From Bos javanicus (Eukaryota; Chordata; Mammalia; Artiodactyla; Bovidae), in NCBI RefSeq assembly GCF_032452875.1, contig NC_083876.1, positions 27,254,001-27,318,000 of the forward strand: a stretch of DNA of 64,000 bases, written 5' to 3'. Below, piece by piece: positions 34,211 through 45,010 of this stretch. Position 1 is the first letter of the stretch, and each line of letters starts with the position of its first letter. Under the pieces are notes generated by a model. The model worked only from the letters and a program-made list of their open reading frames with translations, did no database searches and was not told where the DNA came from. The position numbers and the translations under genes are program-made.

Positions 34211-34798
34211 AGAGCCTCTTAAAGCACTGCCTGATTGCTGGGGAAGAAGCTTCATTTCCTCTATTGCTTTCCTCAGTGTGATACTGCAGGACACATGACA
34301 ACACCTTTACCTCATTAAGATCGTGCAACTTGCCCTTTAATTACACATTTGTAGACTAGATTCCCACCCCCACTTTATTCCAATCTGTATGTTACTCTCC
34401 CCACATCACTGTAGATACGTGAAAAACAAGCTGAGATGAACTTTCAACAAAGGGTAAAATCCATGGGATTTAGAGATGACACTTAAGTACACACACACAC
34501 ACACACACCTGTTGCTATAAATATATCCTGCTTTTAGGAGAACACAGGGATCTAGCTGTTGAGTGGTGCACTCTCAGTCTTGTTAAAATCAAAATATGTC
34601 ACAAGACAAGTGCAAAGACCTCCCGACTCACACCCTGTACGTATCTGAAGGTCTTCCATGACAGAAACCAGATTGTACAGGGTTAACCAGAAAGTATGTC
34701 ATGAGGAAGGGGAAGAAGGACAGATACTGACCTTTTGCTCCAAACCTAAGATTGGTCATATTAGCTCTCTTGTCTGACTTAGGGGCTTTTTGTAAGCA
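34211..34798. other. Unique DNA with CA microsatellite
   Basis: Unique sequence containing the CA run listed separately. No gene recognised. Confidence 0.4.
34489..34508. repeat. (CA)10 microsatellite
   Basis: Perfect CA run of 20 bases. Confidence 0.95.
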
Positions 34799-35053
34799 CA
34801 GATCAGATCAGGAAGGAATGATGCTAAAGCTGAAACTCCAGTACTTTGGCCACCTCATGCGAAGAGTTGACTCATTGGAAAAGACTCTGATGCTGGGAGG
34901 GATTGGGGGCAGGAGGAGAAGGGGACGACAGAGGATGAGATGGCTGGATGGCATCACTGACTCAATGGATGTGAGTCTGAGTGAACTCCGGGAGTTGGTG
35001 ATGGACAGGGAGGCCTGGCGTGCTGTGATTCATGGGGTCGCAAAGAGTCGGAC
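34799..35053 (+). mobile_element. Rearranged BovB fragment
   Basis: BovB C-terminal segment from GGAAGGAATGATGCTAAAGC (34811) to CAAAGAGTCGGAC (35053). The usual 3' end and tail are missing. Instead, the bases just upstream, AGATCAGATCAGG (34801-34813), equal the reverse complement of a BovB (GATCT)n tail. The sense frame still reads GRRRRGRQRMRWLDGITDSM and on to IHGVAKSRT. Confidence 0.88.
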
Positions 35054-35261
35054 CGATGGCATTTTAAATCGCTTGATACACCCTTCATCATCATGACAGA
35101 TACCACAGAATCACCCTGCTCTACTCCTTGACAGCTCTTCAACAAGCACCTCAAAGATCAGGTGGCAGAGCCCACTCATCACAAGAAGAAGCTTGAGATC
35201 TCAAAGTCTACACTCCCACGCTCAGGGTGAGGAATCTCTTCTCCCAGCTTCCACATGTTCA

Positions 35262-35415
35262 TCCATCAGAATCACCTGGACAACTGATTAAAGCTCAGCT
35301 CATTGGGCACATCCCCAGAGGCTGATTCTGTAGATCTGGGATTCTAAAATTTCAGCAAGATCCCCAGTGATTCTCCTGCTGCTGGTCCAGAGAGCTTATC
35401 AAGTGCTGCTAGAGA
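35262..35415 (+). mobile_element. MER5A-like hAT-Charlie relic
   Basis: CATCAGAATCACCTGGACAA, GCACATCCCCAGAGGCTGAT, CTGTAGATCTGGGATTCTAA and TGATTCTCCTGCTGCTGGTC follow the MER5 order. Non-autonomous. Confidence 0.85.
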
Positions 35416-35600
35416 CTGGGTTTGAAACGTATTTTCTGATTCAGTGACTACCTGACCCTCACTTTACCTTTACCTCCATTTCTTCTTTCCTTTACTCTTT
35501 CTCTCCATAAAATATGTTTTTATTTGGAAGCTCTGTTCATGGCACAAAGTTTAATTAAAAACATCTTTCTACTCTTAGTGCAATGAAAATGCCCTGTGCT

Positions 35601-35811
35601 CTGTGCTCAGTCCTGTCTGACTCTTTGCAACCCTATGGACTGTAGCCCACCAGGCTCCTCTGTCCATGGGGATTTTCCAGGCAAGAATGCTGGAGTGGGT
35701 TGCCATTTCCACCTCCAGGGGATCATCCCAATCCACGGATTGAACCGGTGTCTGTTGTGTCTCCTGTGCTGGTAGACATTTTCTTTCCCACTATGCCACC
35801 TGGGAAGAGCC
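35601..35811 (-). mobile_element. Bov-tA SINE
   Basis: Minus-strand copy from GTGCTCAGTCCTGTCTGACT to the reversed head CTATGCCACCTGGGAAG. Confidence 0.93.
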
Positions 35812-36470
35812 TATGATACCATAATAATGAACAACGCATACATGTGTCCAAGCTCATGGAAAGTACATCACCAAGAGTGAATTCTAAGCTAAGCTACAGA
35901 CTTTGGATACTTATGGTAACCACTCTGATGAGGGATAGCTGATGATGGGGAGGGTTGCATATTAAGGAGGGAGCAAGGAAAGCTCTGCCTTGCCTCTCAA
36001 TGTTGCTCTAAACCCAAAAGTTCTCTAAAAAAATAAAATACCCCCTTATATTTGAAGGGCACTTTTTTTCTCTACCAAATAGGGGGAAACTAAGTAAATG
36101 AATTTGTAAGCTAAATTCTTTATCATTTAATTTGAATTCTCCTCCTCTGAAACCTACTATCATAGGAAATGGTCAAGGGGCTAATGCAGAATCAAGTGAT
36201 CCAGAGAGGTTTAGAAAACTCTGGGTTAAGCAAATGTAAAGTTTCTTTGTTGGAGAACTATTCAGAGTGTTAAATGAGCTAATACATATTAGGACTCTCC
36301 AAGAAGTTTGTTTTGCTTAAATCATTTACAGAGCTTGATTCATTAGGGAATACTTGCTGGGTGGAATACCAGTGTTCTGGGAATACAATTTGTGAAATAG
36401 TATACTTTTCCCCAAAACACTCAGATAAATGACTGATTTAAAATAGGCAGCATCATTTTTATTTTAAATC

Positions 36471-36502
36471 ACTTCATAAAGAAAGTGATTTCTTTATGAA
36501 GT
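36471..36502. repeat. Perfect 14-bp inverted repeat
   Basis: ACTTCATAAAGAAA (36471-36484), loop GTGA, then TTTCTTTATGAAGT (36489-36502). Outer bases AAATC and GATTT extend the pairing with a small bulge. Confidence 0.9.
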
Positions 36503-37354
36503 ATGATTTATAGATGAGTATATTAGGACACTGTACACGTGTGTAAAAGGATTGCTTGTAACATAACTTCACTCTAATTGGTATAAGCTCACAACTGAAA
36601 TTTGGTTTTACTAGACTTATTATTGAATCCAAATTCCTAAAAACCTGCAGGAAAAAAAAAAGTGAAATACCCTTCTTTTCCCTCTTTGGAACTGGGTAGT
36701 TATTAGAACACCTGCTAATTAATGTTTCCTGTACTTAATGGGAAAATAGAGATCACAAAAGACGTTTCAATTTTCAGATCCAACTATTAAGTCAAGTTTG
36801 TGGATTTCATAATCATTTCAATTTAAACTCACACAAGTCTATAATACTATATCAAAATATCATTAAGCTATTAAGTTAAACATTGGATATTTACTGAAAG
36901 GGTCAGAGATTGATAAGGATTACTGTTAGTAACCTTTTGAAACCATAATGTATCAATTTCAAATTACAGAAAATGGTTTAAATGTCACTTATACATTGGG
37001 ATAAGCTGAAAACACGTAATCACCGTCTCCATGAATCACCACTTAGCCTCATTTCTAATCCTCTGATGCAGACAAAGGTTACTAGGCTACAGTCTGTGTT
37101 TTCTATTTGATAAGCATTAAGTGCTTAATTTTTAGGATTTCACTGATCTTGAGAGACAGGGCAGACACAAATTGCTTCCTAAACAAGAGTAAAAACTGTG
37201 TTTTTATAACCACATCCATAAAGATTTCCTCTTCCCAAGAATGTATTTAATATAAAACTACAAGTATAAAACCAAGAAATTCTTATCTCTATATGTCACT
37301 ACATAAATTCCATAAAACCTTTCTATTTTTCCATGGCCAAGAGGGCATGCCATT

Positions 37355-37440
37355 TTCTTCATTCATTCACTCATTCATTCAAAGAGTATGTATTCAGCTC
37401 CAGTGATATGCAAGGATGATATCACAACAGAGAATTTTTT
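37355..37440 (-). repeat. L2 3' end fragment
   Basis: CTTCATTCATTCACTCATTC followed by AAAGAGTATGTATTCAGCTC: reversed L2 3' tail. Confidence 0.5.
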
Positions 37441-37740
37441 TAAAATGAATCAGTAATGTACTAGAATATACATATATATGTGATATATAAATATATTTTT
37501 CTAGCAGGGTGGTTTGACTTAAAGAAATAACTATATACAAAGCTGAATTATGCCATAAAGAGTTTCAATGATGGTGAGACAGCTTTTTGATGAGCCCACA
37601 AAATTAACTCAGCTGGGTAATTCCAGGCACGAAGGCAAAAGTTCTAACTCTTCCAAAAAAAATCAGAAAACCCAGTTTAGGCTGCTTGAGGGAGTCAAGG
37701 TGGGGTGAAGAACAAAAAGACTTACTTCTTTCCCTTACAG

Positions 37741-37813
37741 TGATTATGTATACTCAACTTCAGCTCTACTGATTAAAAGGAACTTTTCTTCTGATTTCAT
37801 TTCTCTACTGCAG
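37741..37813 (+). other. Candidate exon or recursive splice site
   Basis: Upstream lies a good 3' splice site, CTTACTTCTTTCCCTTACAG (37721-37740). The block ends at a second pyrimidine tract and CTGCAG|GTAAGA (37813/37814). The 73 bases between could be an exon; one of three frames (starting at 37742) is open throughout. Alternatively the internal tract TTCATTTCTCTACTGCAG joined to GTAAGA matches the recursive-splice consensus, an acceptor fused to a donor, found in very long introns. CTGAT branch-point-like words lie upstream of it. No expression evidence is available. Confidence 0.3.
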
Positions 37814-38600
37814 GTAAGAAAATTCCACTTTTAACATCTTTCAATGATAATTGGAGGATGTTGCAGAAAATACAGATAACTGATCAGCACTTGGGAGGAA
37901 GGTTAGTACTCTGCCAAAGCAATTGACCTGCCAAGTAGGAGGTCAAAAAATACCATTTAAATTCTTTCTAGGCGACTGACCTTGCTTAATGCACAGGGAA
38001 AGAGGAAAGGGCTCTGAGAGAATCCTACAGGAGCCTGGAGCCCCAGGAGTGTGAGGAATCACAGCAGGTGTGCAGTGAGACGAATGGGTACAATACTCAA
38101 GGGAACTTCCAGGCTTGGGAACTGGTCACTCAGTTCTGGTACTCGAGCATCCATATTCAAGCACCTGCAGTTATGACTGGAGAACTACTTCAAGCGGCAG
38201 TCCTTGATGGACCTGGAGTAAACTGGGCATTTTCAGAGATCCAAGAGCAGTAAAGGGTAGTCCAGAATAACCCCAATCCTATGTCTGTAGAAACCATTTC
38301 CACAGTTTTTATATTTTGGGACTGTTACTACCTTTTCTTATGAATGCCTTCAAATGTCCCTATGGTTGAAAATGACTACTTTTGCTTTCCTTCTAAAATC
38401 AATTCCAACATAAATGGTGTCTATTTAAAATACCTGGACATCTTGCAAAAGTCTACTGCATAGTAATGAGTTGTAACTCTGCTGGTTAATGCAATAATAA
38501 AGAATCTGAATGTTTTACAAGAAGCCCTAGAGATATTAACTTCTTCCTTTGTAAAACAAGATAGTAGGACTGAAAAATAATGACTTTATAAAAGTGGTAG

Positions 38601-38794
38601 GATTTCCTTGTGGCTCAGCTGGTAAAGAATCCGCCTGCAATGCGGGAGACCTGGGTTCAACCCCTGAGTTGGAAAGATCCTCTGCAGAAGAGAAAGGCTA
38701 CCCACTCCAGTATTCTGGCCTGGAGAATTCTATGGACTATACAGTCCATGGGGTCGCAAGGAGTTGGACATGATTGAGTGACCTTCACTTTCTC
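38601..38794 (+). mobile_element. Bov-tA SINE
   Basis: Head ATTTCCTTGTGGCTCAGCTG, box B GGTTCAACCCC, short body with ACTATACAGTCCATGGGGTC. 15-bp target duplication TTATAAARGTGGTAG at 38586-38600 and 38795-38809, one mismatch. Confidence 0.96.
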
Positions 38795-38809
38795 TTATAA
38801 AGGTGGTAG

Positions 38810-40466
38810 ATAAACAGCAGAAAGCAGAGTCTTGATTGCCAATGTCTCTACCATCCCATGGCAACTCAATAATGTTTTAAGTCTAGAATACTTATCTAGA
38901 CATAAGTCCTAGATGAACAAAAAACTATTTACATTTCCTGACTTTCACAGTAAACTATAGGCTGTCTTGTTTTCCATTCCCCAGTTAACTCAGTGTTTAA
39001 TGAGGTGTATGACCCACAGTTGTACAACACCCCAGATGCACTGTCTTCAAGGGAAGAACACCTCATTCTTCTTATATCATCACTGTCTGATACAGTGTCC
39101 TGTACAACCTAGATACTCAAAATAGATTTGTCTGAAAGCTGAGCATTCAAGGAATACATGACAATCTGCTAGGAATCTTCTTCAAACTCCATAATATTTA
39201 AAAGACATAATTTTGAAGACATATGATCTCAGCTACCATCTGGCTGTTTGGTCTGCCAGGTGTGGTAGCATGTTCTAAGAAGTATTATTTTAAATATTCT
39301 CAAAATGGATCTTGACTGACAAAAGACTATAGGACACCTTGCACATTTTAAGTTTATAAAGAAAGTTGGATTTTTTTTCACTTTTTAAAGAACTTTGAAA
39401 TCTGTAGAAAATACAAATTTTAGATTAGTTGCTGTCATATACAGTAGAAGTTAGATGGTGGACTACTGGAAAGGTTTCTAAATTAGCCGTGCCTTCAAAT
39501 AAATCTCCTTTAGCAATCTGCCTAGTATTTTAGTAGAGGTGATTAAAAAACATTCTATTAAAAATGTTTAATACTCCATCATAATAAGGGAATTATTATA
39601 TGTGCTAAATACATCAAAGCAAGTTATTCTATCTGGAATTAACTTCATTTCACAGACTTTTTTCCCCCCATCCATCTAAACTAAATGACAAATTCCTCTC
39701 AAAAGGAAAAATCTACTTTGTATAGATGTGATTACAAAATCTTTTTCAAAATATGTTTTTTTTTTGCTTTCACTTGGACACTCTAGGTATTTCAGTTCAT
39801 TTTAGAAGGTTATTCTGACTCTGAATCATTTAAGAACTTAAAAATTTAGAAAATAGCATATAGAATTTATTCCCATTAACTAGCTCTACACCATGCATAA
39901 CAGTTCTGTGGGCTTAAACTGCCAAATTCAGTTGCTTGTGTGCTATAATGTTCAGAATTAGTACAGAGCCTGTATTTTGCACCATTAGATGGACAGGCTG
40001 TAAATACACTTCAGAGACGGGTGTGTGGATTTTTTTTCCTCTACATGAGTGGAGTGAATATTGAAACTAATTTACATTTCTCAAGTTATGTAAAGAGTAA
40101 AGTGAAGCTATACATTAACCGAGCTTACATTTTCTAACTAATACAGTGATGTTTTGGAGCCCTGAGCAGCAAACAGCCGAGCCACCCATCAGTGCGGTCC
40201 TGTTGTCACATGTGTTAGAACCTTAGGAACCATATGACCAGTCAGGAGAGGTGTCACTATCTCTGCCGAATGCCACCTTGTTGGTTTCTCTGAATATGCT
40301 CCTCTCTATCCTGGCTTCCAACTCTGGGGTCAACCTCTCTGCTTCCAAGCTCATAAGGAAGGGCACAAGCACATACTGGGGGACAAGTGAAGTGCCTTTC
40401 TGTTTCATTTAATACATATACTGGTCCAATTAAGCCACAAGCGGGTCCAAGGTTTCCTTGGGAGTG
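38810..40466. other. Unique DNA
   Basis: No gene recognised. A GC-richer patch at 40,140-40,420 contains a 61-codon minus-strand frame (40223-40408) that I cannot place. T runs at about 39,370 and 39,757. Confidence 0.4.
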
Positions 40467-40665
40467 TGTGCTCAGTCATGTTAGACTCCCTGTAAGCCCA
40501 AAGACCATAGCCTGTCGGGTTCCTCTGTCCATGGGATTCTCCAGGCAAGACTGGAGTGAGTTCCCATTTCCTCCTCCAGGTGATTTTCCCAACCCAGGGA
40601 AGGAATCTGCATCTCCTGCATAGGCAGGCACTTTACCACTTTACCAAGGCTCTTTACCACTGTGG
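40467..40665 (-). mobile_element. Bov-tA SINE, diverged
   Basis: GTGCTCAGTCATGTTAGACT to TTTCCCAACCCAGGGAAGGA in reverse, with a partly duplicated TTTACCACT word in the head. Confidence 0.9.
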
Positions 40666-41817
40666 CACTAAAATCCCATATAATCAAAGCTGTCCCCTCC
40701 GTTACCATGGTGGAATTTCCAAATAGCATTTGCCTAGTGAAAACAAAAATTTCATTCAATTTACTTAGAATTGAGAAATAGCTAGAATATATATTTTCCC
40801 TGTTTGTCCAAGTGAGGAAAAACATGGACACCTTAAAAATGATTTAAGCAATCAACTAAAAAAAGAGTCAATATTCAGAAAACAAATTGGACTTTGGGGA
40901 ATCATATCAATGAATACTTACATATCAGATAAAAATTCAGTTTTACAAAATAAATGAATATATATACACACACACACTTACATTTCATATATTAAACTTC
41001 AATGACTTGATGTTTATCCCAATTTGAAAGATTGTGAAAGTGATGAATATATTTATATGCTGTTCTCTTTCCCTTTTTTATTCATTCTCTGCATAGACAG
41101 CCAACATTTCTTCTTTATTAATAGCAACAAAAATGTTATTTTATATGATTCAGTGTAAATATTTTTTTTTTTTTGCAAAACAATAAAATAAACTCAAGTC
41201 ACAAATACAGGGAATTTCAACCTCTGAACTATAATAACACCCTACTTAATTTAAGCTGGTATGAGACTAATCTATTAGAAATAATATTTGCATTTCAAAG
41301 CAAGAAAGCAGTGTTAAAATGTTCAGTGATAAAAAATCCCAAAGAAAGTCAATATAATAAAATTAACAAAATTAAGTACTTGCATTTGGGTTGAGCAAAC
41401 TCAATTTTGCCTCAAGTTTTCACAGTTTCTGCTTATCCAACACGGTTTTAAAAGGCAGAAGTCTCCTTATTGTTTCAGTTTCTATGCCCATAAGGCAGTG
41501 GTACTCTAACAACGGTATGAGATGGTATGCAGATAATTACCATTAAATGCATAAGCCATTCACAGTTGTTAATATTGACAAGAGTGATGATTAGACTTAC
41601 GAATCAAAGGCTAATGAAGCCTCAATAGTTACTGAAACAATAAACTAGAGTATACTCTTAAATGATAGTTCAATGAAAAATATATTCATATGACTTCCTG
41701 AAATGTAGCCTGCTAATGTGCAGTTACAAATTCACCTCCCAATTTGTGAACTATCCAAATGAATTAAGGTACACAAAATAGCCAACTGGAAATAGTCTCC
41801 ATTAGGAGTGGAGTGTA
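40666..41817. other. Unique AT-rich DNA
   Basis: Short CA run near 40,965-40,977 and a T run at about 41,161-41,174. The frame 41173-41394 is unsupported. Confidence 0.4.
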
Positions 41818-41887
41818 AGGCCTGGAACATTAGAATCAGACTCTGATCCTCGCTGCCACTCACTGCCTCTTTGATCTTAGACAAATG
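41818..41887 (+). repeat. MIR fragment
   Basis: AATCAGACTCTGATCCTCGC and TGCCTCTTTGATCTTAGACA fit a + strand MIR head. Confidence 0.55.
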
Positions 41888-41906
41888 TAATAATAATAAT
41901 AATGTT
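41888..41906. repeat. (AAT)n microsatellite
   Basis: AATAATAATAATAAT run between two MIR-like pieces. Confidence 0.85.
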
Positions 41907-41914
41907 AATAGTAA

Positions 41915-42085
41915 TAGTTTCTACGGCATTTACTTGCATTATATTATTTGATTTTCATCTCATTAAATTAAGTGCAAATTTCATATCCTTTTGAGAGATG
42001 AGAACACTGACATTAATGATGTTAATTAATTTGTTCCTGGTAAGTTTAGCTATGATGGATCCATGTGCTTAACCACAAATGCCAT
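41915..42085 (-). repeat. MIR SINE
   Basis: TTTGATTTTCATCTCATTAA, GAGAGATGAGAACACTGACA and GATGTTAATTAATTTGTTCC fit a reversed MIR. Confidence 0.6.
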
Positions 42086-44591
42086 ATAAGGAGCCCCAGA
42101 ATCTCTATCTGAAAACAGCTATATCACAGCTCTATCAGTGCTACTCATAAAATAGCAAATATAATTATACAATATATTTGAAGAATAACAAAACATGATC
42201 AAATGAGGTTCATTTAAGACTTTTAGGGATGACCCTCCATTAGGAAATCTGTTAATAAATGACATATTAGCCCCAGATAGGTCCTGATAAAGAGAACAAA
42301 CTTCTTTTACTGTGGGAATAAATGCATACTTAATCCAGATCGTAAACACATGTGTGCTATATGCACATGTGTTGGAGAGACAGCTAAGCCTGGAGATGTA
42401 TATATGTGTATCTCAAAGCAAAAGCCAGAGTCATGCCTTGTGAGCAATAGGAAACATTCTCTTCTCTAGAATTGCTTTCTGGAAGATGCTCAAAAGATGT
42501 TAGTTGAATAAACAAGTAAATGAGTGATTGAATATAAGCAAAACCAGAAAATATATCAATGATAGCAACCCCAAACAGAACATACATTGAATTAACTCAA
42601 GAAATGTATCTAGTCGATTAAGACGTGCAAGAACAATTGAACAAATGACCAATATTATGAAGATGCATAATATAAATATACATACATACAGGTGAACATA
42701 TTGACCACATAATGCCTTGCCAGTAATCAAAGAGAATTTTTTTCTGTAATTCCCAAAATGAAAGAGCTCTTGATAAATGAAATAGAAGATTGTTGAGGGC
42801 TACTTGCCCTATCACATACTAGATAATATTATAAAGCCACAATAATAAAAACAGTATGAGCCTATGCTGCAACAGAACCTACATATAAGCCTATCTACAT
42901 AGGTATCTCCAGGTGCTGGCATTTCAAAGTATTTTTTATTTTATTGATAATATTTAGCAACCTTGTATGTATTTTTAAAATAAGCATGCATCAATAAATA
43001 CCCAACTTTAATAGATGTTTAAAAACTTATGAGTGTCCTTTTCATATAAGAAACACTTTATAGGAGAATAAAGAAGCTCCCAACTGTTATTCATCACCAT
43101 GAAAACTTGTCTGAAAGGAGACTTTGATTTAAATTTGCCAGAGCTGTCAGCAATCTCTTGAGGGAGGGAAGACAGTGCTAGTTAAACACCCTGGATTCTA
43201 AGTGCAACAACTTATAAAATATTGAACTCTTCTGTTAAATTTGTTTTTGATGAAACTGGAAAGAATCAATGTGTACACAGTCCTAAATAAAAGTGCCAAG
43301 ATTTTATGTACCCTACCCATCAAAATGAAACTTCCTGGGTGCATTTCATTAAAGTTATATATCAAGAGAAATTGCCTCTGAATCTAGCCTCATCTGAGCC
43401 AGTTACAGAATAGGCACTATGAATGGGATTCATAGAGGGGCACACGTGCGTGTGTATGTATATTTGAGCATGTACGTGTGTGTGTTGTAAAGAGGAGGAA
43501 AGACGGAGGAGACAGAGCAGAAAATTAATTTTTAATATATTTTGCTAAAAATCTGGATTCTGGATCCACCAGTGATTTTACCTCAAATCTTGTAGTATAA
43601 AATATAAAGTAATTAAATTTCCAATACTTAGATCCATCATTCTTGGGCCTCATATTTCCTTTTGGGAGTATACAGTTTAAGTATCCGGGTCAATTCCAGG
43701 TGGAAGCTAGTCTATGACTAAAAACCAAGTAAAAATGAAACTTCTCAGACAGCTGAACAGTCATCTATTTCAGTGCCCACCATGTTTCATATTTCAGTCA
43801 CATTTAATTAATGCAAAATTTGTGGCAAGCTTGGTTGATTCATGGATCATAAAGAGAAGTGATCTCTTAAAACTTCATTTTCGCTGTCCTCAGTTCAATA
43901 ATGCAAGCGATTTTTGTTCCTTCAGGCGACACACTCAAAGTCTCAGGCTCACCAGGCAGCTCGGAAATCATATGACCCTGACTTTCACAAAACAGCTCTG
44001 CTTTAAAGTACATCCTATGATCCTGTGCCGCTTCTAACTTATACCCACCAGCGGACCTTTCATACACTGCCATGCTCGCTGAACACAGGGCTCATGCACT
44101 TGCTTCCCTCTGTTCTACTACTGCTGCCATTAGGCATTACGGTTGGTTTGTGCTCCCATCACTCTACAGGTATTTACCCATCTCACCATAACCCCAGAAA
44201 ATTACAGAATTTCAAAATCCAATCTGCTATTCTTATCTTTGGATAAATGTCACTATAGTGAGACATCCAAGGATCAACAAATCTTTAAGTAAGGTCTTTA
44301 AGTAAAATCATGCAGTTTCCAACTCTGCCTCAAAATGCTGTTTGGTGCACTCAGGAGATAACACTGGTTTAATCTGATTTCACTCCATGATTAAATTTAA
44401 TGTGTCTCAATTTTCAGAAGGAGATAACTTCTAAGAAATTCCAAAGTACACAAATTTTCAGGAGCCAGTAACTATGGGGATTTGAAGAAAAAATGACATC
44501 TGTGAAACATATGAAAGCAAAATTCACTGGTGTTAACTTCTGACATCAAAGACAAGACAAACTATTAACTGAAATTATCACTGGCATGTTT
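42086..44591. other. Repeat-poor unique DNA
   Basis: 2.5 kb without a recognised young repeat. Contains a CACATGTG inverted repeat (42,345-42,373). A 107-codon + strand frame at 43714-44037 is unrecognised; I see no splice or Kozak support. A degenerate GTGTGTGTATG run lies at 43,445-43,487. Confidence 0.4.
42345..42373. repeat. Inverted repeat around CACATGTG
   Basis: AACACATGTG (42345-42354) and CACATGTGTT (42364-42373) pair around a 9-base spacer. Confidence 0.85.
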
Positions 44592-45010
44592 TGTTGTTGT
44601 TCAGTCACTCAGTTGTGCCTGACTATTTGTGACCCCATGGACTACAGCACACCAGGCTTCCCTGTCCTTCACTATCTCACAGAGTTTGCTCAAACTCATG
44701 TCCATTGAGTCAATGATGCCATCCAACAATCTCATCCTCTATTGTCCCCTTCTCCTCCTGCCTTCAACCTTTCCCAGCATCAAGGTTTTTTCCAATGAGT
44801 CAGTTCTTTGCATTAGGTGGCCAAAGTATTAGTGCTTCAACTTCAGTCCTTCCAATGAATATTCAGGGTTGCCTGGTTTGATCTCTGTGCTGTCCAAGGG
44901 ACTCTGGAGAGTCTTCTCTTGCACCACATTTTGAAAGTAACACTTCTTCCATGCTCAACCTTCTTTATGGTCCACCTCTCACATCCATACAGATTACTGG
45001 AAAAACCTCC
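44592..45010 (-). mobile_element. BovB 3' fragment, diverged
   Basis: Minus-strand BovB from the reversed tail TTGTTCAGTCACTCAGTTGT to GGAAAAACCTCCAG. Contains the reversed GTCTTCTCTTGCACCACATT and CTTTATGGTCCACCTCTCAC segments. Internal small gaps leave no frame. Confidence 0.93.

Larger units (their letters stand above)
35812..38584. other. Mostly unique DNA
   Basis: No recognised gene. It contains the hairpin at 36.47 kb, an AT-rich run at 37,465-37,500, a weak L2 piece and the splice-like signals at 37.7-37.8 kb. The frame 38068-38253 is unrecognised. Confidence 0.4.

Noticed and set aside
36466..36508. microRNA precursor
   Set aside because: The stem is only about 14 pairs with a 4-base loop, too short for a usual precursor.
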